Source of the DNA: Hydrogenophilus thiooxidans
Lineage (GTDB): Bacteria; Pseudomonadota; Gammaproteobacteria; Burkholderiales; Rhodocyclaceae
Direction: 5' to 3'
DNA: 64,000 nucleotides
Assembly (NCBI RefSeq): GCF_019049855.1
Contig: NZ_JAHLSY010000009.1
Location: 1-64,000, forward strand
Below are positions 53,200-64,000 of this stretch, in pieces. Below the pieces are notes generated by a model, which saw only the letters and a program-made list of their open reading frames with translations, was not told where the DNA came from and did no database searches. Made by a program: the position numbers and the translations under genes. The first letter of the stretch is position 1. Every line of letters starts with the position of its first letter.

Positions 53200-54515
53200 G
53201 TACGCTCAAGCTGGGTCAGATGATCCTCAAGGATTGCGATGAATCCCGTTGGCGGTTGGCCGATTACGAAGCGCGGGGTGGCTACCAAGTTCTGCGGCGT
53301 ATCCTCACGGAAAACTGGTCGCAAGAACGGGTGATCGAAGAGGTGAAGACCTCGGCGCTGCGTGGGCGTGGGGGTGCTGGCTTCCCAACCGGGCTCAAAT
53401 GGAGTTTCATGCCCCGGCAGTTTCCCGGGGAAAAATATGTCGTGTGTAACTCCGATGAAGGCGAACCCGGAACGTTCAAGGATCGCGACATTCTGCGCTA
53501 CAACCCACACAGCGTGATCGAAGGGATGATCATTGCCGGTTACGCGATGGGGGCGAGCTGCGGGTACAACTACATCCACGGTGAAATTTTCGAAGTTTAT
53601 GAGCGTTTCGAAGAAGCGCTCGAAGAGGCGCGCCGCGCTGGCTACTTGGGTGAGAATATCTTGGGGAGTGGTTTCCACTTCGAACTCTATGCCCACCACG
53701 GCTACGGGGCTTATATCTGTGGCGAAGAGACGGCGCTTTTGGAATCGATCGAAGGGAAAAAAGGGCAGCCACGGTTCAAGCCGCCATTTCCCGCCAGTTA
53801 CGGCCTTTACGGAAAACCCACCACCATCAACAACACCGAAACGTTTGCTTCGGTTCCTTTTCTGCTTGCGATGGGGGGCGAGCAGTTCCTGCATTTGGGC
53901 AAGCCCAACAATGGCGGGATGAAGATTTTTTCGGTCTCGGGACATGTCAATCGCCCGGGAAACTACGAAATTCCCATGGGAACGCCATTTTCGGAGCTCT
54001 TGGAACTGGCTGGCGGTGTCCGAGGCGGGCGCAAGCTCAAAGCGGTGATCCCGGGGGGCTCTTCCGCGCCAGTCGTGCCGGGAGACGTGATGATGGAATG
54101 TACGATGGATTACGACTCCATCGCCCAGGCTGGCTCGATGCTGGGTTCTGGTGCGGTGATCGTGATGGACGAAACGACCTGCATGGTAAAAGCGCTGGAG
54201 CGACTCTCTTACTTTTACTATGAGGAGTCGTGCGGTCAATGTACGCCGTGCCGCGAAGGGACCGGTTGGCTTTATCGAATCGTCCACCGCATCGAACACG
54301 GCCAGGGTCGTGTCGAGGATCTCGAGCTCCTTGAGTCGGCAACCAGCAACATCATGGGCCGGACCATCTGTGCGCTCGGCGACGCGGCGTCGATGCCGGT
54401 GCAAAGCTTCATCAAGCATTTCCGCGACGAATTTCTCTACCACATCGAACACAAGCGCTGCTTGGTCCCTCCAGAAGTCCAGTGGGCCGGTAGCGACATC
54501 TACGTGGAGGCGTGA
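53196..54515 (+). CDS. nuoF: NADH-quinone oxidoreductase subunit F
   Basis: 51-kDa subunit that binds NADH, FMN and cluster N3. It has 439 residues: [13 protein letters not shown] (FMN site, residues about 62-74), [30 protein letters not shown]-type NADH loop, and the 4Fe-4S motif [15 protein letters not shown] with a fourth Cys in TICALGDAA. It begins over the nuoE stop; an open frame extends upstream but [10 protein letters not shown] is the family start. Confidence 0.97.
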   Translation: MSTLKLGQMILKDCDESRWRLADYEARGGYQVLRRILTENWSQERVIEEVKTSALRGRGGAGFPTGLKWSFMPRQFPGEKYVVCNSDEGEPGTFKDRDILRYNPHSVIEGMIIAGYAMGASCGYNYIHGEIFEVYERFEEALEEARRAGYLGENILGSGFHFELYAHHGYGAYICGEETALLESIEGKKGQPRFKPPFPASYGLYGKPTTINNTETFASVPFLLAMGGEQFLHLGKPNNGGMKIFSVSGHVNRPGNYEIPMGTPFSELLELAGGVRGGRKLKAVIPGGSSAPVVPGDVMMECTMDYDSIAQAGSMLGSGAVIVMDETTCMVKALERLSYFYYEESCGQCTPCREGTGWLYRIVHRIEHGQGRVEDLELLESATSNIMGRTICALGDAASMPVQSFIKHFRDEFLYHIEHKRCLVPPEVQWAGSDIYVEA

Positions 54516-56668
54516 TGCTGACGCTCGAGATTGATGGCAAACCGGTCGAGGTCGAAGACGGCGCCACCGTGATGGACGCCGCGAACAAACTCGGCATTTA
54601 CATTCCTCATTTCTGCTACCACAAAAAGCTGTCGATCGCTGCCAACTGCCGCATGTGCCTGGTCGAAGTGGAGCGCGCTCCGAAGCCGCTACCTGCTTGT
54701 GCGACGCCAGCGACCAACGGTATGAAGGTGCGGACCCATTCCCGGAAAGCGATCACGGCGCAAAAGGGGGTGATGGAGTTTCTGCTCATCAACCACCCGC
54801 TCGACTGCCCCATTTGTGATCAGGGCGGCGAATGCCAGTTACAGGATCTGGCGGTCGGCTATGGTCAGAGCGCTCATCGCTTCGCTGAAGCGAAGCGCGT
54901 GGTCGCCGACAAAGACCTCGGGCCGCTCATCGACACCTTCATGACCCGTTGTATCAACTGTACGCGGTGCGTGCGTTTCTTGGCCGAAATCGGTGGATTT
55001 CAAGAACTGGGGCAAGCGTTTCGCGGCGAGCATGCCGAGATCCTACCGTTTCTGGGGCAGACCGTTCATTCGGAGATCTCGGGTAACGTCATCGACCTGT
55101 GCCCAGTAGGGGCGCTCACCTCCAAACCCTTTCTCTATCGTGCGCGTACCTGGGAATTGACGCGGCGCCGCTCCATCAGTCCCCACGACGCCTGGGGTTC
55201 GAATCTGATCGTACAGAGCAAACACGACACGGTCAAACGGGTTCTGCCGCTCGAATTCGAAGCGATCAACGAATGTTGGCTCTCCGACCGTGACCGCTTC
55301 GCCTATGAAGGGTTGAACGCTTCGGATCGCCTCACGCGGCCGATGGTCAAAACCGATGGCCGCTGGGTCGAAGTGGCGTGGCAAACCGCGCTCGAAGTGG
55401 CTGCGAATCGTCTTGCCAGTGTCGCCGAAGAAAATGGGGATGACGCGCTTGCCTTCCTCGCGCACCCGATGAGCACCGTCGAAGAGCTCTACCTGCTTAA
55501 GGCGCTCGGGGCCGCTTTCGGAGCAGCGGTCGACACCCGGATTCGCCAGCGCGACGCGCGCGCAGACCTGGCACGCGGCAAGGTTGCGTGGCTCAACGGT
55601 TCGATTACCGAAATCGTCGAGAGTGACGGTCACTGGTTCCTGGGTGCGGACGTGCGGCGCGAACTGCCCCTCATGGCGGTACGTCTTCGTGCTGCGGCGA
55701 AAGCCGGAGCCCGTATCGTCCGCTGGGACGACAGCGACGACGATTGGCGCATCCCTGGTGTGGATCCGCACAAACTGACCGCACCCGCAATGCTCGTCGC
55801 GTTGGTCCATTTCGCGAAACACTTGGGGGTGACGCTTCCGGATTGGGCGGTTGGTCTGGTGCAACAGCCTTCGCCGCTTTCGGCAGCCGAATTCGACGCG
55901 CTCAGCGCCGCGCTGCGGGGCGCTCAGAAGCGGCGGATTTGGCTGGGGCGCCCGTTACGCGCGCATCCCAACGCCGCCGAATTCGAATGGCTGGCCGAAG
56001 CGATTGCCGGTGCGCTGGGCGCAAAACTGGGTTGGCTGGTCGATGGCGCGAACGCTGTGGGCGCAGCTGTCGTCGGCGCGCAAGCAACGCAAACCGCGCA
56101 TCAGTTGGCGTCTGCCGGAAAAGCGGGCTATCTCCTCGTCAATCTGGAACCGGAAGATTTCGCTGCGCCTGATGCGGTTGCCGATTCGTTCGCGCGCGCA
56201 CGCACCGTCGTTGCGCTGACCCCATACGCAAGTGAATCGCTCAAAGCCGCTGCGGATGTGCTTTTGCCAATCGCACCCTTTACCGAAACCTCGGGCACAT
56301 TGGTCAATATCGAGGGGCGGTTGCAATCCTTTACCGCAGTTGTACGGCCGCGGGAAATGACGCGACCGGGTTGGAAAGTCTTGGCTGCGCTCACCGCGAT
56401 GCGCACGGGGAGATCGGTGGCCTACACGGCAAGCGACGCTGTTCGGGATGCGGCGCTGCCGCAAGGGTGGCGTACCCAACTGGCGCAACATGGCCTCACC
56501 GCAATCGCCCCCGCGCCAACGCTGCACGCGAGCGCCATTCCCGCGTTCGACCGCGTCACGCTCTATCAAGGCGATATGATCGTTCGCCGTTCTGCGTCGC
56601 TGCAAGCCACGGACGACGCGAAAGCGGAACGGGGAGCAACCATTCCGAGTGAGGAGGCCGCAGCATGA
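54515..56668 (+). CDS. nuoG: NADH-quinone oxidoreductase subunit G
   Basis: 75-kDa subunit with several iron-sulfur clusters. It has 717 residues. The N-terminal ferredoxin-like part has [20 protein letters not shown] (N1b), then [18 protein letters not shown] (N5), [10 protein letters not shown] and [12 protein letters not shown] (N4). The molybdopterin-oxidoreductase-like C-terminal half lacks the extra N7 cysteine group as far as I can see. The last region is Ala-rich and divergent. ATG 54515 follows a GTG (54512) that overlaps nuoF. Confidence 0.95.
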   Translation: MLTLEIDGKPVEVEDGATVMDAANKLGIYIPHFCYHKKLSIAANCRMCLVEVERAPKPLPACATPATNGMKVRTHSRKAITAQKGVMEFLLINHPLDCPICDQGGECQLQDLAVGYGQSAHRFAEAKRVVADKDLGPLIDTFMTRCINCTRCVRFLAEIGGFQELGQAFRGEHAEILPFLGQTVHSEISGNVIDLCPVGALTSKPFLYRARTWELTRRRSISPHDAWGSNLIVQSKHDTVKRVLPLEFEAINECWLSDRDRFAYEGLNASDRLTRPMVKTDGRWVEVAWQTALEVAANRLASVAEENGDDALAFLAHPMSTVEELYLLKALGAAFGAAVDTRIRQRDARADLARGKVAWLNGSITEIVESDGHWFLGADVRRELPLMAVRLRAAAKAGARIVRWDDSDDDWRIPGVDPHKLTAPAMLVALVHFAKHLGVTLPDWAVGLVQQPSPLSAAEFDALSAALRGAQKRRIWLGRPLRAHPNAAEFEWLAEAIAGALGAKLGWLVDGANAVGAAVVGAQATQTAHQLASAGKAGYLLVNLEPEDFAAPDAVADSFARARTVVALTPYASESLKAAADVLLPIAPFTETSGTLVNIEGRLQSFTAVVRPREMTRPGWKVLAALTAMRTGRSVAYTASDAVRDAALPQGWRTQLAQHGLTAIAPAPTLHASAIPAFDRVTLYQGDMIVRRSASLQATDDAKAERGATIPSEEAAA

Positions 56669-57714
56669 ACGAATGGCTCTCGTTGGCGCAGGGCTGGCTG
56701 GGACCCGCGTGGCCGGTCGTCTGGAACGTGCTCAAAATCATTGTGCTGCTGGTGCCGCTCCTACTCGCGGTTGCCTATCTGACCTACGCGGAACGTAAGA
56801 TCATCGGTTACATGCAGGTGCGCATCGGGCCGAACCGTGTGGGGCCTAAGGGGTGGTTGCAGCCGATCGCTGACGCGCTCAAACTGCTCTTCAAAGAGGT
56901 GATCGTCCCCAGCCAGGCCAACAAGGTCCTCTATTTCGTCGGTCCGGCGATGGCGCTTGCGCCGTCGCTGTTGGTCTGGGCGGCAGTTCCCGTGAACGAC
57001 GGTTGGGTGATCGCCGATCTCGACGCCGGGTTGCTCTTCGTGATGGCGGTGATTTCGCTCGAAGTCTATGGGGTGATCATCGCCGGTTGGGCGTCGAACT
57101 CGAAATACGCATTTCTGGGCGCGATGCGTGCCTCGGCGCAGATGATCTCGTACGAAGTGGCGATGGGGTTCGGCTTGATCTGTGTGCTGCTCGTTTCGGG
57201 TACGCTCAACCTCAGTGAGATCGTGCGGCAACAGGGAACCGGCTGGTTCGCCGACCACGGCTTATCGTTCCTCTCCTGGAACTGGTTGCCGTTGCTGCCG
57301 ATCGCCGTCGTCTATTTCATTTCGGGTGTCGCCGAGACCAACCGGGCCCCGTTCGACTTGCCGGAAGGGGAGTCGGAGATCGTCGCCGGACATATGGTCG
57401 AATACTCCGGTATGGCGTTTGCACTCTTTTTCTTGGCGGAATACGCCAACATGATCCTGGTCTCGTTCCTCACCTCGATCCTCTTTTTCGGCGGGTGGTT
57501 GAGCCCAGTGGCGTTCCTTCCGGATGGGCTACATTGGTTGCTGATCAAAGCCAGCGTCTTCCTTTTCCTCTACCTGTGGATCCGCGCCACCTTCCCGCGC
57601 TTTCGCTACGACCACGTGATGCGGTTGGGGTGGAAGGTGTTCGTGCCGATCACCATCGTCTGGTTGCTGGTGGTGGCGGTTTGGATGTTGACTCCGCTGT
57701 CGATCTGGCGCTAA
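56665..57714 (+). CDS. nuoH: NADH-quinone oxidoreductase subunit H
   Basis: Membrane subunit at the base of the quinone tunnel. It has 349 residues and about eight membrane spans. Signatures are [27 protein letters not shown] near the N-terminus and [21 protein letters not shown] with the conserved acidic loop. ATGA overlap with nuoG. nuoI follows after 13 bases. Confidence 0.97.
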   Translation: MNEWLSLAQGWLGPAWPVVWNVLKIIVLLVPLLLAVAYLTYAERKIIGYMQVRIGPNRVGPKGWLQPIADALKLLFKEVIVPSQANKVLYFVGPAMALAPSLLVWAAVPVNDGWVIADLDAGLLFVMAVISLEVYGVIIAGWASNSKYAFLGAMRASAQMISYEVAMGFGLICVLLVSGTLNLSEIVRQQGTGWFADHGLSFLSWNWLPLLPIAVVYFISGVAETNRAPFDLPEGESEIVAGHMVEYSGMAFALFFLAEYANMILVSFLTSILFFGGWLSPVAFLPDGLHWLLIKASVFLFLYLWIRATFPRFRYDHVMRLGWKVFVPITIVWLLVVAVWMLTPLSIWR

Positions 57715-57727
57715 TGGGAGCGTTGCG

Positions 57728-58213
57728 ATGAGCGCACTGAATTTCCTGAAAAGCCTTTTCCTGACCGAGCTGCGGCAAGGGATGGCGGTGACGTGGCGTC
57801 ACCTCTTCAAGCCGAAGATCACGGTGCAGTACCCCGAAGAGAAGACTCCTTTGAGTCCGCGCTTCCGGGGGTTGCACGCATTGCGGCGCTACCCCAACGG
57901 TGAAGAGCGGTGTATCGCCTGTAAGCTGTGTGAGGCAATTTGCCCGGCGATGGCGATCACGATCGAAGCCGAGCCGCGCGCGGACGGGTCTCGGCGAACC
58001 ACCCGGTACGACATCGACCTCACGAAATGCATCTTTTGTGGGTTTTGCGAAGAGGCCTGCCCGGTCGATGCGATCGTGGAGACGCGGATTTTCGAGTATC
58101 ACGGGGAGAAGCGAGGCGATCTGTACATGACCAAAGAGATGTTGTTGGCAGTTGGTGACCGCTACGAAGCGCAGATTGCCGCCGATCGCGCCAAAGACAT
58201 CAAATACCGCTGA
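57728..58213 (+). CDS. nuoI: NADH-quinone oxidoreductase subunit I
   Basis: Peripheral 8Fe ferredoxin-type subunit with clusters N6a and N6b. It has 161 residues: an N-terminal amphipathic helix, then two CxxCxxCxxxCP motifs, [12 protein letters not shown] (near residue 60) and [12 protein letters not shown] (near residue 99). GGAGCG precedes the start. Confidence 0.97.
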   Translation: MSALNFLKSLFLTELRQGMAVTWRHLFKPKITVQYPEEKTPLSPRFRGLHALRRYPNGEERCIACKLCEAICPAMAITIEAEPRADGSRRTTRYDIDLTKCIFCGFCEEACPVDAIVETRIFEYHGEKRGDLYMTKEMLLAVGDRYEAQIAADRAKDIKYR

Positions 58214-58224
58214 GGATTCCGCTC

Positions 58225-58812
58225 ATGGATGTGGTCTCGTTCGTCTTTACCCTTTTTGCCTTCTTCCTCCTCCTAGGCGCGTTGGGCACCGTCTTCAGTC
58301 GCAACCCCGTTGCTGCAGCGATGTGGTTGGTACTCACCTTCTTTTCGGCAGGTGGGGTGTGGCTGTTGCTGCAAGCGGAGTTTTTGGCGCTCACGCTCGT
58401 GCTGGTCTATGTCGGTGCGGTGATGGTGCTCTTCCTGTTCGTCGTGATGATGTTGGACCTCAATTTGGCCAAATTGCGGGAAGGATTCTGGCACAACGCA
58501 CCGCTGGCGTTGCTCGTCGGCGGCGCGTTGGCGATCGAACTCTACCTGATGCTGACGAGCCCTGCGTTTCATCGAGCTGCGGCACCTGCTGTTGCGGGCA
58601 GCAATACCAAGATGATCGGCGAAGTGCTTTACACCGTTTATGCCTATCCATTCGAAGTCGCGGCGATGATTCTGGTCGTCGCGATGATCGCCGCGGTGAC
58701 ATTGACCCATCGCAAGCGGTCCGATGTACGCGTGGTGAAACCTGAGGAGCAGATCGCGGTGAAAGCGAGCGAGCGGCTCAAGGTGGTTTCGCTCCCTGCG
58801 GAAAAAGAGTGA
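58225..58812 (+). CDS. nuoJ: NADH-quinone oxidoreductase subunit J
   Basis: Membrane-arm subunit with five hydrophobic segments. It has 195 residues, with the conserved [22 protein letters not shown] segment holding the pi-bulge helix. The C-terminus is charged ([20 protein letters not shown]). It ends 14 bases before the ATG of nuoK. Confidence 0.95.
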   Translation: MDVVSFVFTLFAFFLLLGALGTVFSRNPVAAAMWLVLTFFSAGGVWLLLQAEFLALTLVLVYVGAVMVLFLFVVMMLDLNLAKLREGFWHNAPLALLVGGALAIELYLMLTSPAFHRAAAPAVAGSNTKMIGEVLYTVYAYPFEVAAMILVVAMIAAVTLTHRKRSDVRVVKPEEQIAVKASERLKVVSLPAEKE

Positions 58813-58826
58813 CAGGAGCATTCGCG

Positions 58827-59129
58827 ATGACCCTTACGCACTATCTGTTGCTCGCAGGCGCACTGTTCGTGATCAGCGTCGTGGGCATCTTCTTGAACCG
58901 GAAGAATTTGATCGTTTTGCTGATGTGTATCGAATTGATGCTCCTCGCGGTCAATACCAATTTCATCGCGTTTTCCCATTTTCTGGGCGATATCCACGGT
59001 CAGGTCTTCGTTTTCTTCATATTGACCGTGGCAGCCGCGGAAGCTGGGATCGGCTTGGCGATCCTGGTGGTTCTATTCCGGCACCGGCAGTCGATCCACG
59101 TCGATGATCTCACCGAGCTGCGTGGGTAA
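58827..59129 (+). CDS. nuoK: NADH-quinone oxidoreductase subunit K
   Basis: Small membrane subunit in the proton path. It has 100 residues and three spans, with two buried glutamates: [10 protein letters not shown] and [16 protein letters not shown] 58827 gives the normal length and has AGGAG upstream; a GTG at 58809 overlapping nuoJ would add six residues. Confidence 0.95.
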   Translation: MTLTHYLLLAGALFVISVVGIFLNRKNLIVLLMCIELMLLAVNTNFIAFSHFLGDIHGQVFVFFILTVAAAEAGIGLAILVVLFRHRQSIHVDDLTELRG

Positions 59130-59138
59130 GGAGGGAGC

Positions 59139-61136
59139 ATGAAATTACTCTATACGGTTGTCCCCTTTGCGCCGCTCGTTGGCGCGATCGTTGCCGGATT
59201 GTGGGGCAATCGCTTGGGGCGAACCGCAACACACCGCATCACGATTTTGGGGGTGTTGATTGCGTTTCTGGCGTCGGTCGCGATCTTTTTCGACGTGCAC
59301 AATGGCAATACCTTCAATGGGCCCTTGTACACCTGGGGAACGAGTGACGGTCTGACCTTCGAGGTCGGCTTTTTGATCGATTCGCTCACGGTGACGATGA
59401 TGCTCGTCGTCACGTTCGTCTCGCTGATGGTGCATATCTATACCATCGGCTATATGGCCGACGATCCCGGGTATTGCCGTTTCTTCAGCTATATCTCGCT
59501 CTTTACCTTTTCGATGTTGATGCTCGTGATGAGCAACAACTTTTTGCAGCTCTTCTTCGGCTGGGAAGCGGTGGGATTGGTCTCCTACCTGTTGATCGGT
59601 TTCTGGTACACGCGGCCAACCGCGATCTACGCCAACCTCAAGGCTTTTCTGGTCAACCGCGTGGGGGACTTCGGGTTTCTGCTGGGGATTGGGTTGATCG
59701 CAGCGTACGCCGGTACGCTCGACTATGCCGAGACGTTCGCGCAAGCGGAAAAACTCGCCACGATGAATGAGGCGGTCACAGGGTGGCCGCTGATCACTGC
59801 GATCTGCATCGCTTTGTTCATCGGGGCAATGGGGAAATCGGCTCAGGTGCCGCTCCATGTTTGGCTTCCCGATTCGATGGAAGGTCCGACCCCGATTTCG
59901 GCGCTGATCCACGCCGCGACGATGGTCACTGCCGGGATCTTCATGGTCGCCCGGATGTCGCCGCTTTTCGAGCTTTCCGATACCGCGCTTTCGTTCGTGC
60001 TGGTGATCGGTGCGACCACGGCGTTTTTCATGGGCATTCTTGGGATCGTCCAGAGCGACATCAAGCGAGTGGTTGCCTATTCAACCCTTTCGCAGCTGGG
60101 GTATATGACGGTGGCTTTGGGCGCTTCGGCCTATTCAGTCGCGATCTTCCACCTGATGACGCACGCATTTTTCAAAGCGCTCCTTTTCCTCTCCGCAGGT
60201 TCCGTGATCATCGCAATGCACCACGATCAAGACATGCGCAACATGGGGGGATTGTGGAAGTACCTGCCCGTGACTTGGCTCACCGCTCTCATCGGGGCGT
60301 TGGCGTTGATTGGAACGCCCTTTACTTCCGGGTTCTATTCCAAAGACTCGATTCTGATCGCAGTGGCGCACGCGCAGATTCCTGGCGCAACCTATGCCTA
60401 TTTCTGCGTGATGGCTGGGGTGTTCGTCACTGCGTTTTATACCTTCCGCATGATCTTTTTGGTGTTCCACGGCAAAGAGCGCTTCGGTCAAGCGCACGCG
60501 CATCACGATCACGCAGCGCACGGTTCGGATGACCATCACCATGGTCTGGCGCCGGGGGAAAAACCGCACGAGTCGCCCAAGGTGGTAACCGTGCCGCTCG
60601 TGCTCCTTGCGATTCCTTCGCTGTTGATCGGTGCCTTCACGATCGACGCAATGCTCTTCGGCGGTTGGTTCGCGAATGTCATTTTCGTCGATGAAGCGCG
60701 CCACGGCTCGATCGCAGCGCTCCGGGAAGAGTTCCACGGTGCGCTGGCGATGGGGTTGCACGGCTTGACCTCGCTGCCGTTCTTCATCGCGCTTGCGGGT
60801 GTGGCTTTGGCTGCGTTCTTCTACCTGGTGCGGCCCGATCTGCCCGATCGAATCGCGGCGCGCGTACGTTGGCTCTACACGATTCTCGTCAATCACTACT
60901 ATTTCGACCGCTTCAACGAGATCGTCTTTGCCGGTGGCGCCCGCCGTTTGGGTCGTTGGTTGTGGCAAATCGGTGATCGCACGGTGATCGACGGCGCGAT
61001 GGTGAACGGCTCGGCGCAAATCGTCGGTGAAGTAGCGGAAGCTGGCGCGGCGCTGCAAAGTGGGCGTCTCTACCATTACGCTTTCTCGATGATTCTGGGA
61101 ATTGCCGTTTTGCTCCTTTTCCTTTACCTCGTTTGA
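59139..61136 (+). CDS. nuoL: NADH-quinone oxidoreductase subunit L
   Basis: Antiporter-like proton-pumping subunit at the distal end of complex I. It has 665 residues with about fourteen to sixteen spans. FFGWEAVGLVSYLLIGFW and GAMGKSAQVPLHVWLPDSMEGPTPISALIHAATMVTAGIFM hold the conserved Glu, Lys and His. A His/Asp-rich cytoplasmic or periplasmic loop lies at residues about 452-470 (HAHHDHAAHGSDDHHHG). The C-terminal part carries the long lateral helix. AAGGAGG lies 6-7 bases upstream. Confidence 0.96.
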   Translation: MKLLYTVVPFAPLVGAIVAGLWGNRLGRTATHRITILGVLIAFLASVAIFFDVHNGNTFNGPLYTWGTSDGLTFEVGFLIDSLTVTMMLVVTFVSLMVHIYTIGYMADDPGYCRFFSYISLFTFSMLMLVMSNNFLQLFFGWEAVGLVSYLLIGFWYTRPTAIYANLKAFLVNRVGDFGFLLGIGLIAAYAGTLDYAETFAQAEKLATMNEAVTGWPLITAICIALFIGAMGKSAQVPLHVWLPDSMEGPTPISALIHAATMVTAGIFMVARMSPLFELSDTALSFVLVIGATTAFFMGILGIVQSDIKRVVAYSTLSQLGYMTVALGASAYSVAIFHLMTHAFFKALLFLSAGSVIIAMHHDQDMRNMGGLWKYLPVTWLTALIGALALIGTPFTSGFYSKDSILIAVAHAQIPGATYAYFCVMAGVFVTAFYTFRMIFLVFHGKERFGQAHAHHDHAAHGSDDHHHGLAPGEKPHESPKVVTVPLVLLAIPSLLIGAFTIDAMLFGGWFANVIFVDEARHGSIAALREEFHGALAMGLHGLTSLPFFIALAGVALAAFFYLVRPDLPDRIAARVRWLYTILVNHYYFDRFNEIVFAGGARRLGRWLWQIGDRTVIDGAMVNGSAQIVGEVAEAGAALQSGRLYHYAFSMILGIAVLLLFLYLV

Positions 61137-61142
61137 ACGTGG

Positions 61143-62636
61143 ATGACCGTTATGTCGGGAATGCCCTTACTGAGTCTCGCGATCTGGATCCCAATCATTG
61201 GCGGGGTGCTGGTTCTCGCAGCGGCAGGCAATGACCGCCGTGCGTTCGAGGCGCGCTTGATCAGCCTGTTTGCAGCTGCGCTCGGGTTTGCGGTAACGTT
61301 GCCGTTGTGGTTCCAGTTCGATCCCACGACCTCAGCGATGCAATTCGTCGAATTGCGCGAATGGATCCCGCGTTACAACATCCGCTATTACTTGGGGGTC
61401 GATGGGATCTCGATGCCATTCGTGGTGTTGAACAGCTTCATCACCTTGATCGTCGTGATCGCCGGTTGGGAGGTGATCCAGAAGCAGGTCGCGCAATATC
61501 TCGCGGCATTCCTGATCATGTCCGGGATCATCAACGGCGTTTTTTCGGCGCTCGACGCGGTCTTGTTCTACGTCTTTTTCGAAGCATCGTTGATCCCGCT
61601 CTATTTGATCATCGGGATTTGGGGCGGCCCCAATCGCGTCTATGCCGCGATCAAGTTCTTCCTCTATACGTTGGTGGGCTCGCTCCTCATGTTGGTGGCG
61701 ATCCTCTACCTCTTCGCCGCATCGGGTGGCAGTTTCGACCTCTTGGAGTGGCACCGGTTGCCGCTTACCCTCACCGAACAGAAATGGCTCTTCCTGGGTT
61801 TCTTGCTCGCCTTCGCGGTCAAGGTGCCAATGTGGCCGGTGCATACCTGGTTGCCCGATGCGCACGTCGAAGCGCCTACGGGCGGGTCGGTGGTGCTGGC
61901 GGCGATCGCGCTGAAGCTGGGTGCGTACGGTTTTTTGCGCTTTTCGTTGCCCATCGCGCCAGATGCGGCGCAGGCGTTCCAAGGGTTGATGGTGGCGCTG
62001 TCGCTCATTGCGGTTGTCTATATCGGTTTTGTCGCGCTTGTGCAAGAAGACATGAAGAAATTGGTCGCGTACTCCTCGGTCGCGCACATGGGGTTCGTCA
62101 CGTTGGGGTTCTTCCTCTTCAACGCACTGGGAATGGAAGGGGCGATCGTACAGATGGTGTCGCACGGCTTCGTTTCGGGTGCGATGTTCTTGTGCATCGG
62201 CGTGCTCTATGATCGCCTGCACACGCGCCGGATCGCCGATTACGGCGGTGTGGTCAATACCATGCCCAAATTTGCCGCGTTTTTCCTCCTTTTTGCGATG
62301 GCCAATTCGGGGCTTCCGGCCACGAGTGGTTTCGTCGGCGAATTCATGGTCACGTTGGCAGCGGTCAAAGTCAATTTTTGGATTGCCGCTGCAGCGGCGA
62401 CGACGTTGATCCTGGGTGCCGCCTATTCGTTGTGGATGTACAAGCGGGTCGTCTTTGGCGCGGTCGCAAACCCGCAGGTTGCGGCGCTGCAGGACATCAA
62501 CCGGCGAGAATTCGTGATTTTGGCAGCGATGGCGTTCTTCGTCTTGCTGTTGGGAATCTGGCCCATGCCGCTGCTCGAGGTGATGCATACCTCGGTCGAT
62601 GCGTTGTTGGCCCATGTGGCAGCCGGAAAACTCTAA
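61143..62636 (+). CDS. nuoM: NADH-quinone oxidoreductase subunit M
   Basis: Second antiporter-like proton-pumping subunit. It has 497 residues with about fourteen spans. FYVFFEASLIPLYLIIGIWGG contains the conserved Glu, and FAVKVPMWPVHTWLPDAHVEAPTGGSVVLAAIALKLGAYG the Lys/His half-channel. EWIPRYNIRYYLGVDGIS is typical of the N-terminal loop. It starts 6 bases after nuoL. Confidence 0.96.
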   Translation: MTVMSGMPLLSLAIWIPIIGGVLVLAAAGNDRRAFEARLISLFAAALGFAVTLPLWFQFDPTTSAMQFVELREWIPRYNIRYYLGVDGISMPFVVLNSFITLIVVIAGWEVIQKQVAQYLAAFLIMSGIINGVFSALDAVLFYVFFEASLIPLYLIIGIWGGPNRVYAAIKFFLYTLVGSLLMLVAILYLFAASGGSFDLLEWHRLPLTLTEQKWLFLGFLLAFAVKVPMWPVHTWLPDAHVEAPTGGSVVLAAIALKLGAYGFLRFSLPIAPDAAQAFQGLMVALSLIAVVYIGFVALVQEDMKKLVAYSSVAHMGFVTLGFFLFNALGMEGAIVQMVSHGFVSGAMFLCIGVLYDRLHTRRIADYGGVVNTMPKFAAFFLLFAMANSGLPATSGFVGEFMVTLAAVKVNFWIAAAAATTLILGAAYSLWMYKRVVFGAVANPQVAALQDINRREFVILAAMAFFVLLLGIWPMPLLEVMHTSVDALLAHVAAGKL

Positions 62637-62652
62637 GGAAGGGTGAGACACC

Positions 62653-64000
62653 ATGGCATTGGAACTTCCCAATTTTGCGTTGTTGGCCCCGCAGATCGTG
62701 ATCGCGCTCGCTGCGCTGGTTTTGATGACCGCTGGGGCCTTTGCGCGTGAGCGGTGGCGGCAATGGAATTATGTGGTCGCGCAACTGGCGGTGATCGTCG
62801 CGACGCTGCTTACGGTGTTCACTTCCGGCGATCCGCGCGTACAGACCACGTTCGGCGGGATCTTTCTGGTCGATTGGATCACGTTGGTGGTGCAGCTCTT
62901 CATCTATCTGTCGGTTTTTGCCGCTTTGATTTACGGCCGCTTTTATCTGATCGAGCGGGGGTTGGAACGGGCGGAGTATTACGCATTGGTCTTGTTGTCC
63001 CTTTTGGGCATGCAGATTCTCACGGTTGCGAACCATCTGCTCCTTTTCTACCTCGGTTTGGAGTTGATGTCGCTCGCGCTCTATGCGCTCGTCGCGTTTG
63101 ACCGCAACCACGCGTTGCGTGCCGAAGCGGGGATGAAGTATTTCGTGCTCGGGGCGCTCGCCTCCGGTTTGATCCTCTATGGGCTCTCGCTGATCTACGG
63201 TGCCACGGCCACGTTGTCGCTTCCTGAAATTTCGTCGGTTGCCGCGCTCCGTCCTGGCGACGAACGTGTCTTCGGTTTTGGCCTCGCCTTTTTGGTCGCG
63301 GGGATTGCGTTCAAATTCGGTGCGGTTCCGTTCCATATGTGGGTCGCGGACGTCTATCATGGCGCACCCACTCCGGTGACGCTGCTCCTTGCTTCGGCGC
63401 CGAAACTGGCCGCGTTTGCGCTGGCGTTTCGCCTGCTGGTCTTCGGCTTTTTCGAATACGCCCACTATTGGCAGCCGATGCTCATGGTCGTTGCGGTGGC
63501 GTCAATTGTCTTAGGAAACCTTGCCGCGATCGCGCAGAAGAACCTCAAGCGGATGCTCGCCTACTCTGGGATTTCCCATGTGGGCTTCATTCTGCTTGGG
63601 CTCGCGGTGGGCGTTGTGGAAGGAAACCATCAATTGGCTTTGAACGCTTACAGCGCGACCCTTTTCTATGCGATCGTCTATGCGGTGATGAGCTTAGCGA
63701 GCTTTGGGCTGATTTTGCTGATGGCGCGCTCGGGCTTTGAAGCGGAATGGCTCGATGACGTCAAAGGGCTCAATCAAAAAAGCCCGTGGTTTGCCGCGAT
63801 GCTGTTGATTACGATGTTTTCCCTTGCGGGCGTGCCGTTCTTCGTTGGGTTCTTTGCTAAATTGGCGGTGTTGCAAGCGGTGGTCGCTGCGGGCTACTTG
63901 TGGGTCGCGGTGCTTGCGGTGGTGATGTCGTTGATCGGCGCGTTCTACTACCTGCGCGTTGTCAAACTCGCCTATTTCGACGAGCCGACGGAGCGGCAGC
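62653..64000 (+). CDS. nuoN: NADH-quinone oxidoreductase subunit N (partial, cut by window end)
   Basis: Third antiporter-like subunit; 449 codons are present and the frame runs off the window edge, so the C-terminus (probably about 30-40 residues) is missing. LLFYLGLELMSLALYALVAF and FKFGAVPFHMWVADVYHGAPTPVTLLLASAPKLAAFA hold the conserved Glu and Lys. Start ATG 62653 is preceded by GGAAGGGTGAG. Last gene of the nuo operon in view. Confidence 0.95.
   Translation, partial: MALELPNFALLAPQIVIALAALVLMTAGAFARERWRQWNYVVAQLAVIVATLLTVFTSGDPRVQTTFGGIFLVDWITLVVQLFIYLSVFAALIYGRFYLIERGLERAEYYALVLLSLLGMQILTVANHLLLFYLGLELMSLALYALVAFDRNHALRAEAGMKYFVLGALASGLILYGLSLIYGATATLSLPEISSVAALRPGDERVFGFGLAFLVAGIAFKFGAVPFHMWVADVYHGAPTPVTLLLASAPKLAAFALAFRLLVFGFFEYAHYWQPMLMVVAVASIVLGNLAAIAQKNLKRMLAYSGISHVGFILLGLAVGVVEGNHQLALNAYSATLFYAIVYAVMSLASFGLILLMARSGFEAEWLDDVKGLNQKSPWFAAMLLITMFSLAGVPFFVGFFAKLAVLQAVVAAGYLWVAVLAVVMSLIGAFYYLRVVKLAYFDEPTERQ

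Overview
This 64 kb window is core chromosome of a Gram-negative bacterium, almost certainly a betaproteobacterium. Gene order supports this: leuCDB-asd-fimV-truA-trpFBA-accD-folC-cvpA-purF-metZ, carAB-greA-rlmE-ftsH-folP-glmM, and tpiA-secG-tRNA-Leu-nuoA to nuoN. The GC-rich sequence and many TTG/GTG starts would suit a thermophilic hydrogen oxidiser such as Hydrogenophilus or a relative, but that genus guess is inference. No mobile element, CRISPR array, rRNA or prophage was found, and coding density is very high with many 1-4 base stop/start overlaps.

Layout, left to right. 171-1781 is a methyl-accepting chemotaxis receptor broken by an in-frame TAG. 1808-4021 is ilvBN (acetolactate synthase) behind a Val/Leu-rich leader peptide and an attenuator. 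4064-10739 holds aroC, an MFS transporter, leuCDB and asd (aromatic, leucine and aspartate-family amino acids). 10788-24141 runs from fimV through a small membrane protein, truA, trpFBA, accD, folC, a SPOR protein, cvpA and purF to metZ. 24120-33603 is a long minus-strand block; read in transcription order it is hrcA, hemH, a YvlD-like membrane protein, trxC, bioH, an EF-hand-like protein, grpE, dnaK, dnaJ and lpxH. A very good sigma-32 promoter lies before grpE and a second candidate before dnaK.

33670-36246 is nadK-recN, divergent from hrcA; fur (minus strand) and bamE-dapB follow. carA lies directly behind an intrinsic terminator that probably acts as an attenuator. Next come carB, greA, a CRM-domain RNA-binding protein (minus strand), rlmE, ftsH, folP, glmM, tpiA and secG. 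A tRNA-Leu(GAG) with its own promoter and terminator separates these from the complex I operon nuoA-nuoN, which is cut off by the window edge inside nuoN.

I did not find a clearly novel multi-gene system. The best observations are regulatory: a complete ribosome-mediated attenuator for ilvBN, a terminator just ahead of carA, heat-shock promoters and an intra-operon terminator around dnaK, a possible leaderless nadK mRNA, and an AT-rich inverted repeat ahead of the nuo operon. The amber-interrupted chemoreceptor is the one visibly broken gene. No stretch longer than about 300 bases lacks a gene; bases 1-170 hold nothing I could identify.
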